Of a DNA stretch of 64,000 nt, positions 37,346 through 47,232 are shown one piece after another. Both the position numbers and the translations under genes were made by a program. The stretch's first letter is position 1. The number at the start of each line of letters is the position of its first letter. Source of the DNA: CAYZGU01 sp964478165 (GTDB lineage: Bacteria > Poribacteria > WGA-4E > JAJDTR01); assembly GCA_964478165.1 (NCBI GenBank), contig CAYZGU010000010.1:1-64000 (forward strand), in the 5' to 3' direction. Under the pieces are notes generated by a model. It searched no databases. It was not told the DNA's origin and saw nothing but the letters and a program-made list of their open reading frames with translations.

Positions 37346-39609
37346 ACTAGTCGCGCTTTTTTCAGTCTCAAAGAATTTGTGATGACAAATACTGAACTAC
37401 ATGCCATCGCTCCCGCAGCAACCATCGGGCTCAGCAAAAAACCGCTGAGAAACGGATAGAGAACGCCAGACGCTATCGGAATACCAAGAGCATTGTAGAA
37501 GAACGCCCAAAAGAGATTCCACTGAATCGTCCGGAAAGTATGATTGCTCAATTGAATGGCAGTGACTACATTCACTAGGTCATCTTTTAAAAGCGTAATG
37601 TCTGAGGCCTCAATAGCAACATCTGTCCCCGTCCCAATCGCGATTCCCACATCAGCACACGCAAGGGCAGGAGCATCATTAATTCCGTCGCCCACCAATG
37701 CAACTATTTCCCCGTGTTCTTGCAGCATACGTACGCAATTCGCTTTATCCTCGGGCAACACCTCTGCGAAATATCTATCAATCCCTAGACATTCTGCAGT
37801 TGCCCGCGCTGTTTGCTCATTGTCACCGGTCAAAATCACGGTTTGGATTCCCATATTCTGCAGGCCTTCCATCGCTTCAACTGCGGTCGGCATGAGTGAG
37901 TCTCCAACCGCAATCAAACCACCAATATCTTTGTCAATCGCAATCCAGATGGGCGTTTTTCCTTCAACAGCGAGTTTCGATTCTACCTCAATCCGCTCCA
38001 ACGACAATTTAATCCCAAGCTCCTCCATCAGCCGACGATTCCCAAGATGAACTATGTGACCGTCAAAAGCCGCGCGAATACCCTGGCCGGAGATTGCTTC
38101 AAAGTCTTGGAGGTCTTCTGTTGTCCACTTGTTTGTTGATTCACTGCCTAGACCTCGAGCTATAGAAGCCCGAATAATCGCCTGCCCAAGAACGTGTTCA
38201 GACCGAGACTCTGCTTTAGCTGCGATTGACAGCAATTCGACCTCCTTATACCCTTCAGATGCAACAATGTCCGTGACTATTGGTTCGCCTCGCGTCAGCG
38301 TACCAGTTTTGTCAAAGATTACTGTCGTGATTCGATGAGCAGTTTCGAGAGCCTCGCCGTTCTTAATTAAGATACCCAATTCTGCACCTCGACCTGTACC
38401 AATGACTAGAGCTGTTGGCGTTGCTAGGCCAAGTGCACACGGACAGGCAATAATCATTACGGCAATGAAATTCTGTAACGCTAACGTGAAACCTGGGCCA
38501 ACCACAACCCATACAAGGAAGGTAATCGCTGCAATCCCCATTACAATTGGGACGAAGATTTCAGCAATTCGATCGGCAAGACGCTGAACAGGGGCTTTCG
38601 ACCCTTGTGCTGTTTCAACTAATCCGATGATTTGTGTCAACTTGGTATTCTCGCCGATTCTGGTAGGTTGAAAGACAAAACTGCCCGTACCGTTAATCGT
38701 CCCACCAATGACTTCGTCACCAGCAATTTTGTAAATCGGCATACTCTCGCCAGTTAGCATCGATTCATCAACACTTGATTGCCCAGTTTGAATCACACCA
38801 TCAGCAGGTATTGTCTCCCCCGGCAGCACAACCACTCGGTCTCGCAACCGAATCGCCTCAATCGGAACGTCAAACTCCACGTCATCTCGCAGGACATGAG
38901 CGGTTTTGGGCTGAAGACCGATCAGCTTTTTTATCGATTCTGATGTGCGTGCTTTCGCCCGCATTTCGAGGAATCTGCCGGCCAGAACAAGCGTGACGAT
39001 CATTACAGCCGTTTCATAGTAGTTCACGCTGCTAGGCATTGACGAAAAAAGCGCTGCAAGTGTTACTGCCAAACTGTATATATAAGCAGCGAAGGTACCA
39101 ACACTAATGAGAACATTCATATCCGCAGAGCGGTGCTTCAAAGCAGAGAACGCTCCTTGATGAAACTGCCAGCCTGCCCAGAACTGGATAGGCGTCGCAA
39201 GAAAAAAGAGACAAATCAATTTCAACCGCACCGCAACAGGGGTTTCCGGATGGTAGAACATCAATCCCATCGCACCAATGGATACGATTGCAGCGGCTAG
39301 AACCTTCCGTTTCAAGCGCACAACGTCGGACCGATGTGCTGGTCCCCCCGCTGGAAGCTGAGAATCTTTCGTCGATTCTGCCTCCATCACGGTATAGCCC
39401 GCGTCAACAACAGCCTTTTCGAGAGCCCCCTGGTCAGCGATTTCTCCATCATAACTAACGGTTACCTGCTCCGTGGCAAAGTTAACGGTCGCATCCGTGA
39501 CACCGGATAAGGTATTTAACGCCTTCTCGATCCTCGCAACACAGGCCGCACAGGTCAAGCCTCCGACTGAAATTTTTATCTTGTTAAAAGCTCTTTCAGT
39601 GCTTTCCAT
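37342..39609 (-). CDS. copA: Copper-exporting P-type ATPase
   Basis: A 755-aa P1B-type ATPase of the inner membrane that exports Cu(I). One N-terminal metal-binding domain (GGLTCAACVARIEKA) is followed by transmembrane helices, TGES, the intramembrane CPC metal site (ACPCALGLATPTA), the phosphorylation motif DKTGTLT, the HP-type N-domain and GDGINDAPAL. TM7 FFYNALG and TM8 AMACSS fit the Cu(I) subgroup. ATG 39609 is chosen (GAGGTGG 5 nt upstream) over the TTG six codons earlier. No CsoR or CueR regulator is adjacent. Confidence 0.96.
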   Translation of the reverse strand: MESTERAFNKIKISVGGLTCAACVARIEKALNTLSGVTDATVNFATEQVTVSYDGEIADQGALEKAVVDAGYTVMEAESTKDSQLPAGGPAHRSDVVRLKRKVLAAAIVSIGAMGLMFYHPETPVAVRLKLICLFFLATPIQFWAGWQFHQGAFSALKHRSADMNVLISVGTFAAYIYSLAVTLAALFSSMPSSVNYYETAVMIVTLVLAGRFLEMRAKARTSESIKKLIGLQPKTAHVLRDDVEFDVPIEAIRLRDRVVVLPGETIPADGVIQTGQSSVDESMLTGESMPIYKIAGDEVIGGTINGTGSFVFQPTRIGENTKLTQIIGLVETAQGSKAPVQRLADRIAEIFVPIVMGIAAITFLVWVVVGPGFTLALQNFIAVMIIACPCALGLATPTALVIGTGRGAELGILIKNGEALETAHRITTVIFDKTGTLTRGEPIVTDIVASEGYKEVELLSIAAKAESRSEHVLGQAIIRASIARGLGSESTNKWTTEDLQDFEAISGQGIRAAFDGHIVHLGNRRLMEELGIKLSLERIEVESKLAVEGKTPIWIAIDKDIGGLIAVGDSLMPTAVEAMEGLQNMGIQTVILTGDNEQTARATAECLGIDRYFAEVLPEDKANCVRMLQEHGEIVALVGDGINDAPALACADVGIAIGTGTDVAIEASDITLLKDDLVNVVTAIQLSNHTFRTIQWNLFWAFFYNALGIPIASGVLYPFLSGFLLSPMVAAGAMACSSVFVITNSLRLKKARLV

Positions 39610-39662
39610 AGGTTCCACCTCTGTCAAGAGGCGTACTCGGTCCTCGCGGTGCGGACCTTCGG

Positions 39663-40778
39663 TTAAGTGGAACAGCTACGCGTTAACGGATGTTCACGAT
39701 CTGCGAGCGGAAAATGAACGCGCGCTCCAGTAAGCTGAGATTCATAGGCACCGACTATCATCTCTAATGCAGCGACTGCGTCCTCAGCACTGGAAATTGG
39801 CTTCCGATCTTTTTCAATGGCATCAATGAGGTCAATGATTGCACCTTGGTTGCCGCCAATGAGTCCGTCGTTCCCGGCAACACCAGCGGAACCACAAATC
39901 TGTATAATCTCCCAATTGTCCGATGCGTGGAGTGGTGACCAACTTGCATCCGCACCGAGACAGATTGCAACCTCATTCTTCCCTCCGCCACCTGGTAAGA
40001 TAACACCCTCGCTGCCAAGAATCTCCATGCCACCCCGACCCCGACCGAACTGATCTTTGCGTGAATCATACAGGCCCGAAACACCGCTTTCAAAGGCAAA
40101 GTAGCTATTCACACAATCACCAGCTACGGGACCAACTGGCTCGGTACCCTCCCAAGCATCGGCTTGCGAGACCTCCTTACCATCGACAGTGATATGGGCT
40201 TGCATCCACTTGACATTTCCAAAAAGATACCGCATCATGTCGAACGCATGCGTGCCAAGGGTAATCATATCCTCACCACCCCCGCGCGCATCCTGCTTTC
40301 CGTGTACGTAGATTGCCTGAACTTCACCAATCCTGCCTCCGGACAACTCTTTTTTAAGTGCTTGCGTGTGTGGGCTATACACACCCTGATGCGCAACGGC
40401 AATTTTCAAGCCCTTCTGGCGCGCCGCATTCACAATTGCGTCCCCGTCAGCAAGACTAGCAGTCATCGGCTTTTCGCAGTACACATGACAGCCCGCCTCG
40501 ATGCACGCCGGCAGCATCTCAAGATGCGCCGGAACCCAGCGTGGACACACGCTAACAATATCCAGTTCTTCTTTGGCGAGCATCTGACGGTAATCCGCAT
40601 AACCGCGAAGTGCCCCCGTTTCTGCCATCGCCTTTTCTCGCCCACTCTCGTCTACATCTGCGACAGCAACGAATTCAACATTGTCCATCCCTTTATACGG
40701 CAGGTGCAATCCGTGCCCATAATTGCCAGCACCCGTGTGCCCAATAGCAGCAGCACGATAGAGTTTCTTTTGACCCAT
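39663..40778 (-). CDS. Gfo/Idh/MocA-family oxidoreductase
   Basis: A 371-aa NAD(P) oxidoreductase. The nucleotide motif is the variant AIGHTGAGNYGHG; catalytic Lys in CEKPMT; the middle domain contains LGTHAFDMMRY with the conserved His/Asp pair. GAGGAG lies 7 nt before ATG 40778, which is preferred to the in-frame GTG at 40793. It is closely related to the gene at 46096 (same GHTGxGxYGH-type motif, same C-terminal layout), so the two are paralogues at either end of one array. Substrate unknown. Confidence 0.9.
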   Translation of the reverse strand: MGQKKLYRAAAIGHTGAGNYGHGLHLPYKGMDNVEFVAVADVDESGREKAMAETGALRGYADYRQMLAKEELDIVSVCPRWVPAHLEMLPACIEAGCHVYCEKPMTASLADGDAIVNAARQKGLKIAVAHQGVYSPHTQALKKELSGGRIGEVQAIYVHGKQDARGGGEDMITLGTHAFDMMRYLFGNVKWMQAHITVDGKEVSQADAWEGTEPVGPVAGDCVNSYFAFESGVSGLYDSRKDQFGRGRGGMEILGSEGVILPGGGGKNEVAICLGADASWSPLHASDNWEIIQICGSAGVAGNDGLIGGNQGAIIDLIDAIEKDRKPISSAEDAVAALEMIVGAYESQLTGARVHFPLADREHPLTRSCST

Positions 40779-40846
40779 AGATTTTCTCCTCACGATTGTT
40801 CATGATTATTCGAAATCGTGTCCAAATTAGGACGCGATTTCAATTT

Positions 40847-41896
40847 TCAAAACGGCAATTTGATGTTTTCGGTCCTCACAGCAGCGGCCTGAGCAGTCAG
40901 CTCACCACGAGGATGAGCTCCTTGGAGAACAAGGCTAAAACCGTCGGCGATCATATCGGCCACTCGTAGATTCGCATCTTTAGTCCTCCCGGCGATATGC
41001 GGCGTATGCACTACGTTATCTCGGCCACGAAGTGGATCGTCGACAGGTAACGGCTCCTTGTCGTAAACGTCGAATGCACCCGCTAGTTCGTCAGCCAGAA
41101 TGCGTTCGCGCAACGCACCCATTTCTATGGCGTGTGCACGGGTAATTGCCACGACCAGAGCGCCTTTGTGTAGACGATAAATCCGTTCACGCGAGAGCAG
41201 GTGTCGTGCCGAAGGCGTGGGCGGTACTGCAACGAACACAATATCGGCCGCATCAACAAGCGTGTCCATGTCAACCTTGTGTATGTCCCATTCCGTTAGT
41301 AGAGATTCATCCACAAAGGGATCATAACCGTCAACTCTTGCACCGAAGGCACGACACCATTGCGCAATTTTACTCCCAATCTGTCCCAATCCAACCACAC
41401 CAATGTGTTTAGTGCCGAGATCCCCATTAACGAAATCAGGTGCGTCGCAGAATTGGCCATAGGCATAGGTCCACAAAGGCTCCCTATTTGCCATTCGACA
41501 ATGCCACTGTGCTGTACGTCTCAATGCGGACAACGCTAGGCCAAAGGCACACTCGGCAACTGATTGCGACCATGCACGTGTCACATCAAAGACGGGGATG
41601 TTTTTCGATTGAAGAAGGTCAAATGGCACCGATTTACCACTATTGTCATCCATTAAGCCAACAACCCTCAGCTTGGAGGCTTCCACAACGCAGTCCTCTG
41701 TTAGAGTTCCGCCAAAATGAGCTATTCCCACAACGCCCTCAAGATCGATTTGCTCATGGATGGGATCCTTATATTCCGTATTGAGCACAACCACAGTTCC
41801 CAATTCGTCAAGACGCGAAACCAATCGCTCATGGACGAAAGGCCAAGATGCCTCCAAATTGGGGGCACGTGTAAACAAAAAAACATCTTTGGACAT
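40847..41896 (-). CDS. D-isomer-specific 2-hydroxyacid dehydrogenase
   Basis: A 349-aa NAD-dependent enzyme. The cofactor motif GVVGLGQIG (residues 166-174) and the catalytic Arg253 (ITRAHA), Glu281 (DKEPL) and His300 (TPHIAG) are all present. It would interconvert a 2-keto acid and a D-2-hydroxy acid (glyoxylate, hydroxypyruvate or phosphoglycerate are common substrates). AAGGAG lies 8 nt before the ATG. It is embedded in the Gfo/Idh array on the same strand, with gaps under 70 bp, so it is part of the same operon-like run. Confidence 0.92.
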   Translation of the reverse strand: MSKDVFLFTRAPNLEASWPFVHERLVSRLDELGTVVVLNTEYKDPIHEQIDLEGVVGIAHFGGTLTEDCVVEASKLRVVGLMDDNSGKSVPFDLLQSKNIPVFDVTRAWSQSVAECAFGLALSALRRTAQWHCRMANREPLWTYAYGQFCDAPDFVNGDLGTKHIGVVGLGQIGSKIAQWCRAFGARVDGYDPFVDESLLTEWDIHKVDMDTLVDAADIVFVAVPPTPSARHLLSRERIYRLHKGALVVAITRAHAIEMGALRERILADELAGAFDVYDKEPLPVDDPLRGRDNVVHTPHIAGRTKDANLRVADMIADGFSLVLQGAHPRGELTAQAAAVRTENIKLPF

Positions 41897-41943
41897 TAAT
41901 CTAACTCCTTGTAGAGCTTATTGGGCATGAACATGCTTCGCGA

Positions 41944-42996
41944 CTAGATCCATCCGTGCTCAACCGTTACAGGCAATCCGGAAGCTTGTGTGTTCCAACC
42001 AGAACCATTTTCGAGCACCACCTCTCGACCACTCACCTGCGACTGCTCGGCAGCGAAAAGAATTTCCATAATGTGACGACCCCACTCCCCAGGTGTTGGT
42101 GGTTCGATGTTCTTCTCAATCGACTCAGCAAAACCAATCCATTCGTTTTGGAACTCTGCCGGGGGATCGTCAAATGGTACATCTTCCCATTTGTCGTCTT
42201 TTCCAACCTTGACGAACTTTTCCCCGTGCTGGCTGAATCGCAGAGACCCGTTGGCGCAAATAACATGGCACTCATAACTCGGAGCACCGTCCGCATATCC
42301 TACGGAGACAGCGACACCGGCTAAACCGTTTTTATATCGAATAAATGCTGTCGCTGAATCATCACTCGCTTGGTAATGTGCTCGTGTACCAATAGCCGCG
42401 GAAACCGACGTTGCTTGCGAAGCCATAACCCATGTGAGACGGTCTACAACGTGAACTCCATTGGACAGCCACATTCCACCACCGTGGTAACGACTGCGAT
42501 ATTGGGGGCGACGCCGCGAGAAACCCCAGTGCTTGGACATGTAGCATACTGCTGTGATCAACGGGCCAAGCTCGCCTGAATCCAAGATCTGTTTTGCCTT
42601 CAAACTCGTACCGTAGAAGTGTTGTGTATGACCGATCATGAGCTTGACATTATTCGCAGCCGCTGCGGCAATCATTTCGTCGCATTGTTCCAGATTAATC
42701 GCCATTGGTTTTTCGACTAAGACGTGTTTGCCAGCGCTACACGCATCCACAGTGAGACGATGGTGAAGTTGATGCCCAAGAGTAACGGCTACGGCCTCAA
42801 CTTCATCATCCGCTAGTAGCTCAGTGTGCGAGGCATAACCCCTAGGAATATTGTATTTCTCCATGTACTCGCGCCGATTTTTTTCAAGGAAATCGGCAAC
42901 CCCCACAATCTCTACGTCCTCCAGCGTCTGAATTGCATCACAGTGGGATCGTGCAATGCCCCCTAGACCGATAATTCCAACCTTTAAGTTACTCAA
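41944..42996 (-). CDS. Gfo/Idh/MocA-family oxidoreductase
   Basis: A 350-aa enzyme with classic GIIGLGGIARSH cofactor motif and catalytic VEKPMAIN. The initiation codon is TTG (42996) with AAGGAGG 10 nt upstream; no ATG exists near the family N-terminus. It lies 35 bp downstream of the next Gfo/Idh gene. Predicted NAD(P) dehydrogenase of a sugar or cyclitol. Confidence 0.9.
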   Translation of the reverse strand: MSNLKVGIIGLGGIARSHCDAIQTLEDVEIVGVADFLEKNRREYMEKYNIPRGYASHTELLADDEVEAVAVTLGHQLHHRLTVDACSAGKHVLVEKPMAINLEQCDEMIAAAAANNVKLMIGHTQHFYGTSLKAKQILDSGELGPLITAVCYMSKHWGFSRRRPQYRSRYHGGGMWLSNGVHVVDRLTWVMASQATSVSAAIGTRAHYQASDDSATAFIRYKNGLAGVAVSVGYADGAPSYECHVICANGSLRFSQHGEKFVKVGKDDKWEDVPFDDPPAEFQNEWIGFAESIEKNIEPPTPGEWGRHIMEILFAAEQSQVSGREVVLENGSGWNTQASGLPVTVEHGWI

Positions 42997-43031
42997 GACC
43001 TTTTGGCCTCCTTCTCTCTTGTTATTATTGA

Positions 43032-44066
43032 CTATGGTCGCGGTGCTGCCGATCCCATCGGATGAGGACCGTTGGTCAAGGCAGACGCCCTTGCATGATC
43101 ATAGACCGCATCCTGAATTTCAAGTATGCGAACAGCGTTTAGTATCGTGGGCTCGAAAGCATCACCGTCCACTATCGCAGATAGCGCTTTACCAATTATG
43201 CCCTGCATTCGTTCGCCGTGTGAAAGATCTTCGCTAAAAGTAACGCCCTCAGAAGTATGAACTTCGATCAGCGGCTCATATTTCTTTCCATACTGTTGAA
43301 ACACCGAAGCCTTCGTTCCAACAAATCGAAAGAAATGGTCTCCCGCGCGCACACCCGAGGGATATGCGTAGCCAGACTCGATAATCCCGGTAACCCCATC
43401 TCCCGTCCTCAACATGCCAACACCGATATCCTCGACGAGCCGAGAGTGCATGGCGTTGGACATCACGGCACCAACAACGTTGATGGGCGATTGGCCAACA
43501 AACTGAAGAAAAGTATCAATTCCATGAGCAGCTTCGACTGCCCAAGAACCCCCACCTGAAACCTCGGGAGCATTATGCCACGATGACGGCGTCGCATCGT
43601 AGCGAGATGGCGATCCGTTACTCAAACGGCTACTATACAGAACAAGCTCGCCAAGCGACCCATTTGCAATCATCTCTTTCACCACACCTATGATACGACT
43701 CGCGCGATTAGGCAACGTCAGCGCGCTGAACACGCCGTATTTTTCGGAGGCTTCAGCAACTGGTCGAAGACGCGCCGCACAGTCCGCGAAAGGCTTGTCC
43801 ACAAGATATGGAATTCGCCGATTCACACAGGCTTCTATATGGGAGGGTATCTCGATATGCTTTCCAGACACAAGTGCCGCATCGGGCTTACTCACGTCCA
43901 AGCACGCTTCCACGGTGTCGAAGCTACGGCATTCGAAGTCCGCCTCAAGCTGTAGCCGCGGGCCTTGGGCAGCATCCATCACACCGACGATTTCATGCCC
44001 AAGATTTTGGGCACTCCGGGCCATCCCGCGCCCGTGGTGACTATATGAAAGGGCTACTAGTCTCAT
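43032..44066 (-). CDS. Divergent Gfo/Idh/MocA-like oxidoreductase
   Basis: A 344-aa member with an unusual N-terminus: the canonical GxGxxG is replaced by ALSYSHHGRGMARSA and the catalytic motif reads VDKPFAD (Lys kept, Glu changed to Asp). ATG 44066 is preferred over 44078, since GAGG is then 6 nt upstream. It lies 26 bp after the PhyH stop (44093) on the same strand. Its cofactor use or reaction may differ from its neighbours. Confidence 0.82.
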   Translation of the reverse strand: MRLVALSYSHHGRGMARSAQNLGHEIVGVMDAAQGPRLQLEADFECRSFDTVEACLDVSKPDAALVSGKHIEIPSHIEACVNRRIPYLVDKPFADCAARLRPVAEASEKYGVFSALTLPNRASRIIGVVKEMIANGSLGELVLYSSRLSNGSPSRYDATPSSWHNAPEVSGGGSWAVEAAHGIDTFLQFVGQSPINVVGAVMSNAMHSRLVEDIGVGMLRTGDGVTGIIESGYAYPSGVRAGDHFFRFVGTKASVFQQYGKKYEPLIEVHTSEGVTFSEDLSHGERMQGIIGKALSAIVDGDAFEPTILNAVRILEIQDAVYDHARASALTNGPHPMGSAAPRP

Positions 44067-44092
44067 CTTTAACCTCATTTGTTATGTTCAGA

Positions 44093-44920
44093 TTACACCC
44101 GTCCTGGGAACGAACGGCCGCGTATCTGTCTAAACCCTGATTCCCTTTTTGTTCGGCTTGCTTTGTCAAAGTGATTGCGATAACTGGAATCCGACTTATC
44201 TTGCCAAGACATCGCACGCATGTAGTGAACAGCATAGCCCCGTCGCCGTTTTTTCGACTGGTTGACCTTACTCATGTGCAACGTAAGACTGTGATGGAAA
44301 CTGATGCTCCCCGGACGCAAAGGAACCGGAACAACAGGCCATTCGGCGCCTCCAAAATCGTCCAGGAAGTGCGTTAGTTGATCTTTTTGTACCATACCCC
44401 AGCGATGAGTTCCAGGGATAAAGTTTAAACAGCCATTTTCCTCTGTCGCAGCATCGATAGCCGTCCACGCACTGACCAAATCCATGGGAAACGTCGTCTT
44501 CCACGAGGCCGAATCCTGATGCCAAGGCTGTTGAGTCCCCACTCCTTCCGGCGCTTTCATAAACAACTGATCTCCGAACAGTTTGATGTCATTCGTACCC
44601 AACAGATCGGCGATGATATTCACTATCTTGGGGTTATCCGCATGACGCCACATAACGCTATCACGATTGGCCAATCCACTCAACTTTCGGACCCCCTGCA
44701 TAGGATTCTCCACAGACTTTACGGCATTGCGAAAGTCCTTTTCGAGCTGGATATTTGCCTCTGGAATATGTTTTGCTTTACCGGCAGCAATCAAATCCGT
44801 TTGGACTGAAAGAGTTTCTATTTCATCTGGCGACAGCACATCCTCAACCACGAGGAATCCGTTAAGCTTGAACTGTTCAACCTGTGACTCCGTCAGGCTA
44901 TGCAGTGGTAGTGTAGACAT
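44093..44920 (-). CDS. PhyH-family dioxygenase
   Basis: A 275-aa Fe(II)/2-oxoglutarate oxygenase. The PhyH core opens with LNGFLVVEDVL; iron ligands are His134 and Asp136 (PWHQDSASW), distal His215 (TLHMSKVN), followed by an Arg cluster (KKRRRG) for the co-substrate; IPGTH is also present. GGAGGGG lies 8 nt before ATG 44920, preferred over 44959. It sits in the middle of the Gfo/Idh array, so hydroxylation and sugar oxidation are likely steps of one pathway (inference). Confidence 0.9.
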   Translation of the reverse strand: MSTLPLHSLTESQVEQFKLNGFLVVEDVLSPDEIETLSVQTDLIAAGKAKHIPEANIQLEKDFRNAVKSVENPMQGVRKLSGLANRDSVMWRHADNPKIVNIIADLLGTNDIKLFGDQLFMKAPEGVGTQQPWHQDSASWKTTFPMDLVSAWTAIDAATEENGCLNFIPGTHRWGMVQKDQLTHFLDDFGGAEWPVVPVPLRPGSISFHHSLTLHMSKVNQSKKRRRGYAVHYMRAMSWQDKSDSSYRNHFDKASRTKRESGFRQIRGRSFPGRV

Positions 44921-45048
44921 GACTGCTTCCCCTCCTTCAATATTCTGTTGCAGGAACACGGATTATACCACAGCAATGCTAAAATCTCAATCAACGATCA
45001 TCCCAGGCAACGAGACCGAAGAAATACACATATACCTCACTTCATTAC

Positions 45049-46074
45049 TCAGAATGAATTCCCCATCTGTAGGCTACGATCAGCCAACGGGAGCTGTATT
45101 TTTACACCGTCGCGCCGATGTGATTCTCGCAACCCGATAGCAATCTCCAGGGCTTCACGTCCGTACTCCCCCGGACAAAGCGGTGCCGTACCTTCCTGGA
45201 GGTTTTTTACTAGACCCTCAATGGCAGCCTGTTGAGAACTCCTAGGACGCTTAGGGTTCGGGAACTGCCGGCGAATCGGTTCCTTGGTACGCGGATGACG
45301 TCCCCACATTTCGAAGTCAGCATGTTCGTTCCTGCAACTGAACCAACCATCTTTTCCTATGAAATCTATGTTTAGCCAGCCTCCCGTGTTTAAGAACCCT
45401 CGAATTCCATTCTCATAGAGAATCATGCCAGTCCCTTGCAAATCTTTGTTGGTCATCGCTGCTTCGTCACTGTCCATATGCCCGAACACCCATCGTGCCG
45501 GTGCACCCGCGAACAATCGAAAAAGCGCAAGCGTGTGGCTATGCCCGCCACAAAAGGACCAGCTGTAGTTACAGACCATCGACGAAAATGTCCCGATTTC
45601 ACCCTCTTTAATCGCTTGTAGACACGCATGAAACCATGGGCTCCAGTTTTTGTGACTTGCAATTGCTAGGACAACACCGTGTTTCCTACAGGCTTCTATC
45701 ATGGCATCAGCATCGGCAAGGCTGTGGCACATCGGTTTGGTCGCATAAATTGCTTTGACGCCTGCTTCTGCCGCTTTTATCACAACTTCCGCTCGTTCCG
45801 CCGTTTGAGTCGTCACACTCACAATATCTGGCTTCTCCAATTCGAGCATTTTCTGATAATCGGTGTAGACCGCACTCACGTTCCATCGTCGTTTAAAATC
45901 GTCCAACCTCTCTCTATCCAAGTCTGAACCCGCAACCAGTTCCACGCCCTTTGCTTCGATATAGGCAGGTGCGTGCGCCCACGGATAACGAAACTGGGGA
46001 CGAGTTTTTTGTTCGTCGTCAATGGTACTTCCAATTCGCCCGCAACCGATAACCGCTGCGCGATATGATTCCAT
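45049..46074 (-). CDS. Gfo/Idh/MocA-like oxidoreductase with altered EKP motif
   Basis: A 341-aa protein with normal cofactor motif VIGCGRIGST but the catalytic segment reads YATKPMCHS: the Lys is kept and the usual Glu is Thr. GGAGG lies 6 nt before the ATG. The 46096 gene ends 21 bp upstream on the same strand. Could be an active enzyme with changed specificity. Confidence 0.88.
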   Translation of the reverse strand: MESYRAAVIGCGRIGSTIDDEQKTRPQFRYPWAHAPAYIEAKGVELVAGSDLDRERLDDFKRRWNVSAVYTDYQKMLELEKPDIVSVTTQTAERAEVVIKAAEAGVKAIYATKPMCHSLADADAMIEACRKHGVVLAIASHKNWSPWFHACLQAIKEGEIGTFSSMVCNYSWSFCGGHSHTLALFRLFAGAPARWVFGHMDSDEAAMTNKDLQGTGMILYENGIRGFLNTGGWLNIDFIGKDGWFSCRNEHADFEMWGRHPRTKEPIRRQFPNPKRPRSSQQAAIEGLVKNLQEGTAPLCPGEYGREALEIAIGLRESHRRDGVKIQLPLADRSLQMGNSF

Positions 46075-46095
46075 ATTAAACCTCCACTAGAAATC

Positions 46096-47232
46096 TCATT
46101 CTTTGTCTTCTCTGCCTTTGTCTTCTCTGCGCCAAACTTCATATGGGTTTTCGCGATTCTCTAACGGAAACGCCACGCGTGTTCCCAGCCGATTTGATTC
46201 ATGTACTGCCATAATCATCTCCAAAGCAGCGCGTGCATCTCGACCACTAGAACACGCAACGACATCGCGGTCCTCCTCAATGGCTAATAGGAGTTCCTCG
46301 ACAATCATTCGGTTGCTACGCCTCGTCGGTTCCCCACTTTCCCACTCATCGAGGATCACACGCTCCCACCTACCATCCCTTTCCGATCCCGTCCACATGC
46401 CGTGGGGATAAATGTACAACTCTCCACCGGGCGAGTTGCGAACCGAGATTATGCCTTTGGTTCCATATACCTCAAATCCAAACCATCGGGCAGCCGTGAT
46501 ACTTCCGGACGGAACGCCACGATGCGTGTCATAGGACGCCCGAATTCCATTCCTAAAGACATAATGCCCTGACACACCATTGCCAGCCAATAATCCGACC
46601 TTTTCGTTGCCCTCGCGGATATCCTCACAGGTTACGTCGCGGCCATCCTCCGTGACGTGACCGTGGGCCCAGGCAACGTCGGAAGCTGCAATGTAACGCA
46701 TGCTATCCAGGATGTGCGTTCCCAACACCATAAAATCCATCGCGCCAGCACGGTGGTCATCCTTACCGTGGCCACGCATCACTTGAATCTCTCCGATCTT
46801 GCCTGCATCGACCAGTTTCTTGGCATGCTGTTCATAAGCGCTTGCCCGACGATGTGCAACTGCCATTCTTACGCCATTTCGTTCACATGCATCGATCATG
46901 ACGTCGGCTTCGACCAATGTCGGCGCCAAGGGCTTTTCGCAAAGAATCCCCTTTACCTGCGCATCCGCACACGCGACAACCATCTCAGCATGACAGTCAA
47001 TCCAACGCGGGCCAATGCTCACCAAATCCAGGCTTGCCTTTTCCAACATTTCCCGGTAATCCGCATAAGATTGCGTTGCTCCCGTACGTTCAACCGCCCT
47101 CTGACGTCCCTCTGAATCAGGGTCTGCAACAGCAACAAATTCAACATTTGATATCCCCTCGTACGCTATATCGAGGGAGTGACCATAATCGCCCTGGCCA
47201 GTTCGGCCAATGGCACCAGCACGAAAAGTCAT
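46096..47232 (-). CDS. Gfo/Idh/MocA-family oxidoreductase
   Basis: A 378-aa enzyme, first gene of the array. Cofactor motif AIGRTGQGDYGHS, catalytic CEKPLAP, and LGTHILDSMRY in the middle domain. AGGAGG lies 7 nt before the ATG. It is paralogous to the gene at 39663. Its C-terminus ends REDKGREDKE, created by a perfect 15-bp tandem repeat, so the tail has recently grown or is length-variable. Confidence 0.9.
   Translation of the reverse strand: MTFRAGAIGRTGQGDYGHSLDIAYEGISNVEFVAVADPDSEGRQRAVERTGATQSYADYREMLEKASLDLVSIGPRWIDCHAEMVVACADAQVKGILCEKPLAPTLVEADVMIDACERNGVRMAVAHRRASAYEQHAKKLVDAGKIGEIQVMRGHGKDDHRAGAMDFMVLGTHILDSMRYIAASDVAWAHGHVTEDGRDVTCEDIREGNEKVGLLAGNGVSGHYVFRNGIRASYDTHRGVPSGSITAARWFGFEVYGTKGIISVRNSPGGELYIYPHGMWTGSERDGRWERVILDEWESGEPTRRSNRMIVEELLLAIEEDRDVVACSSGRDARAALEMIMAVHESNRLGTRVAFPLENRENPYEVWRREDKGREDKE
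46101..46130. repeat. Perfect 15-bp tandem duplication in a gene 3' end
   Basis: CTTTGTCTTCTCTGC occurs twice head to tail (46101-46115, 46116-46130) without mismatch. It encodes the repeated charged residues at the C-terminus of the Gfo/Idh protein on the minus strand and is in frame (5 codons per unit). Confidence 0.9.

Noticed and set aside
40164..40805. 213-codon open frame on the plus strand
   Set aside because: It lies entirely antisense to the Gfo/Idh gene at 39663-40778, which has full family motifs and a strong ribosome site.
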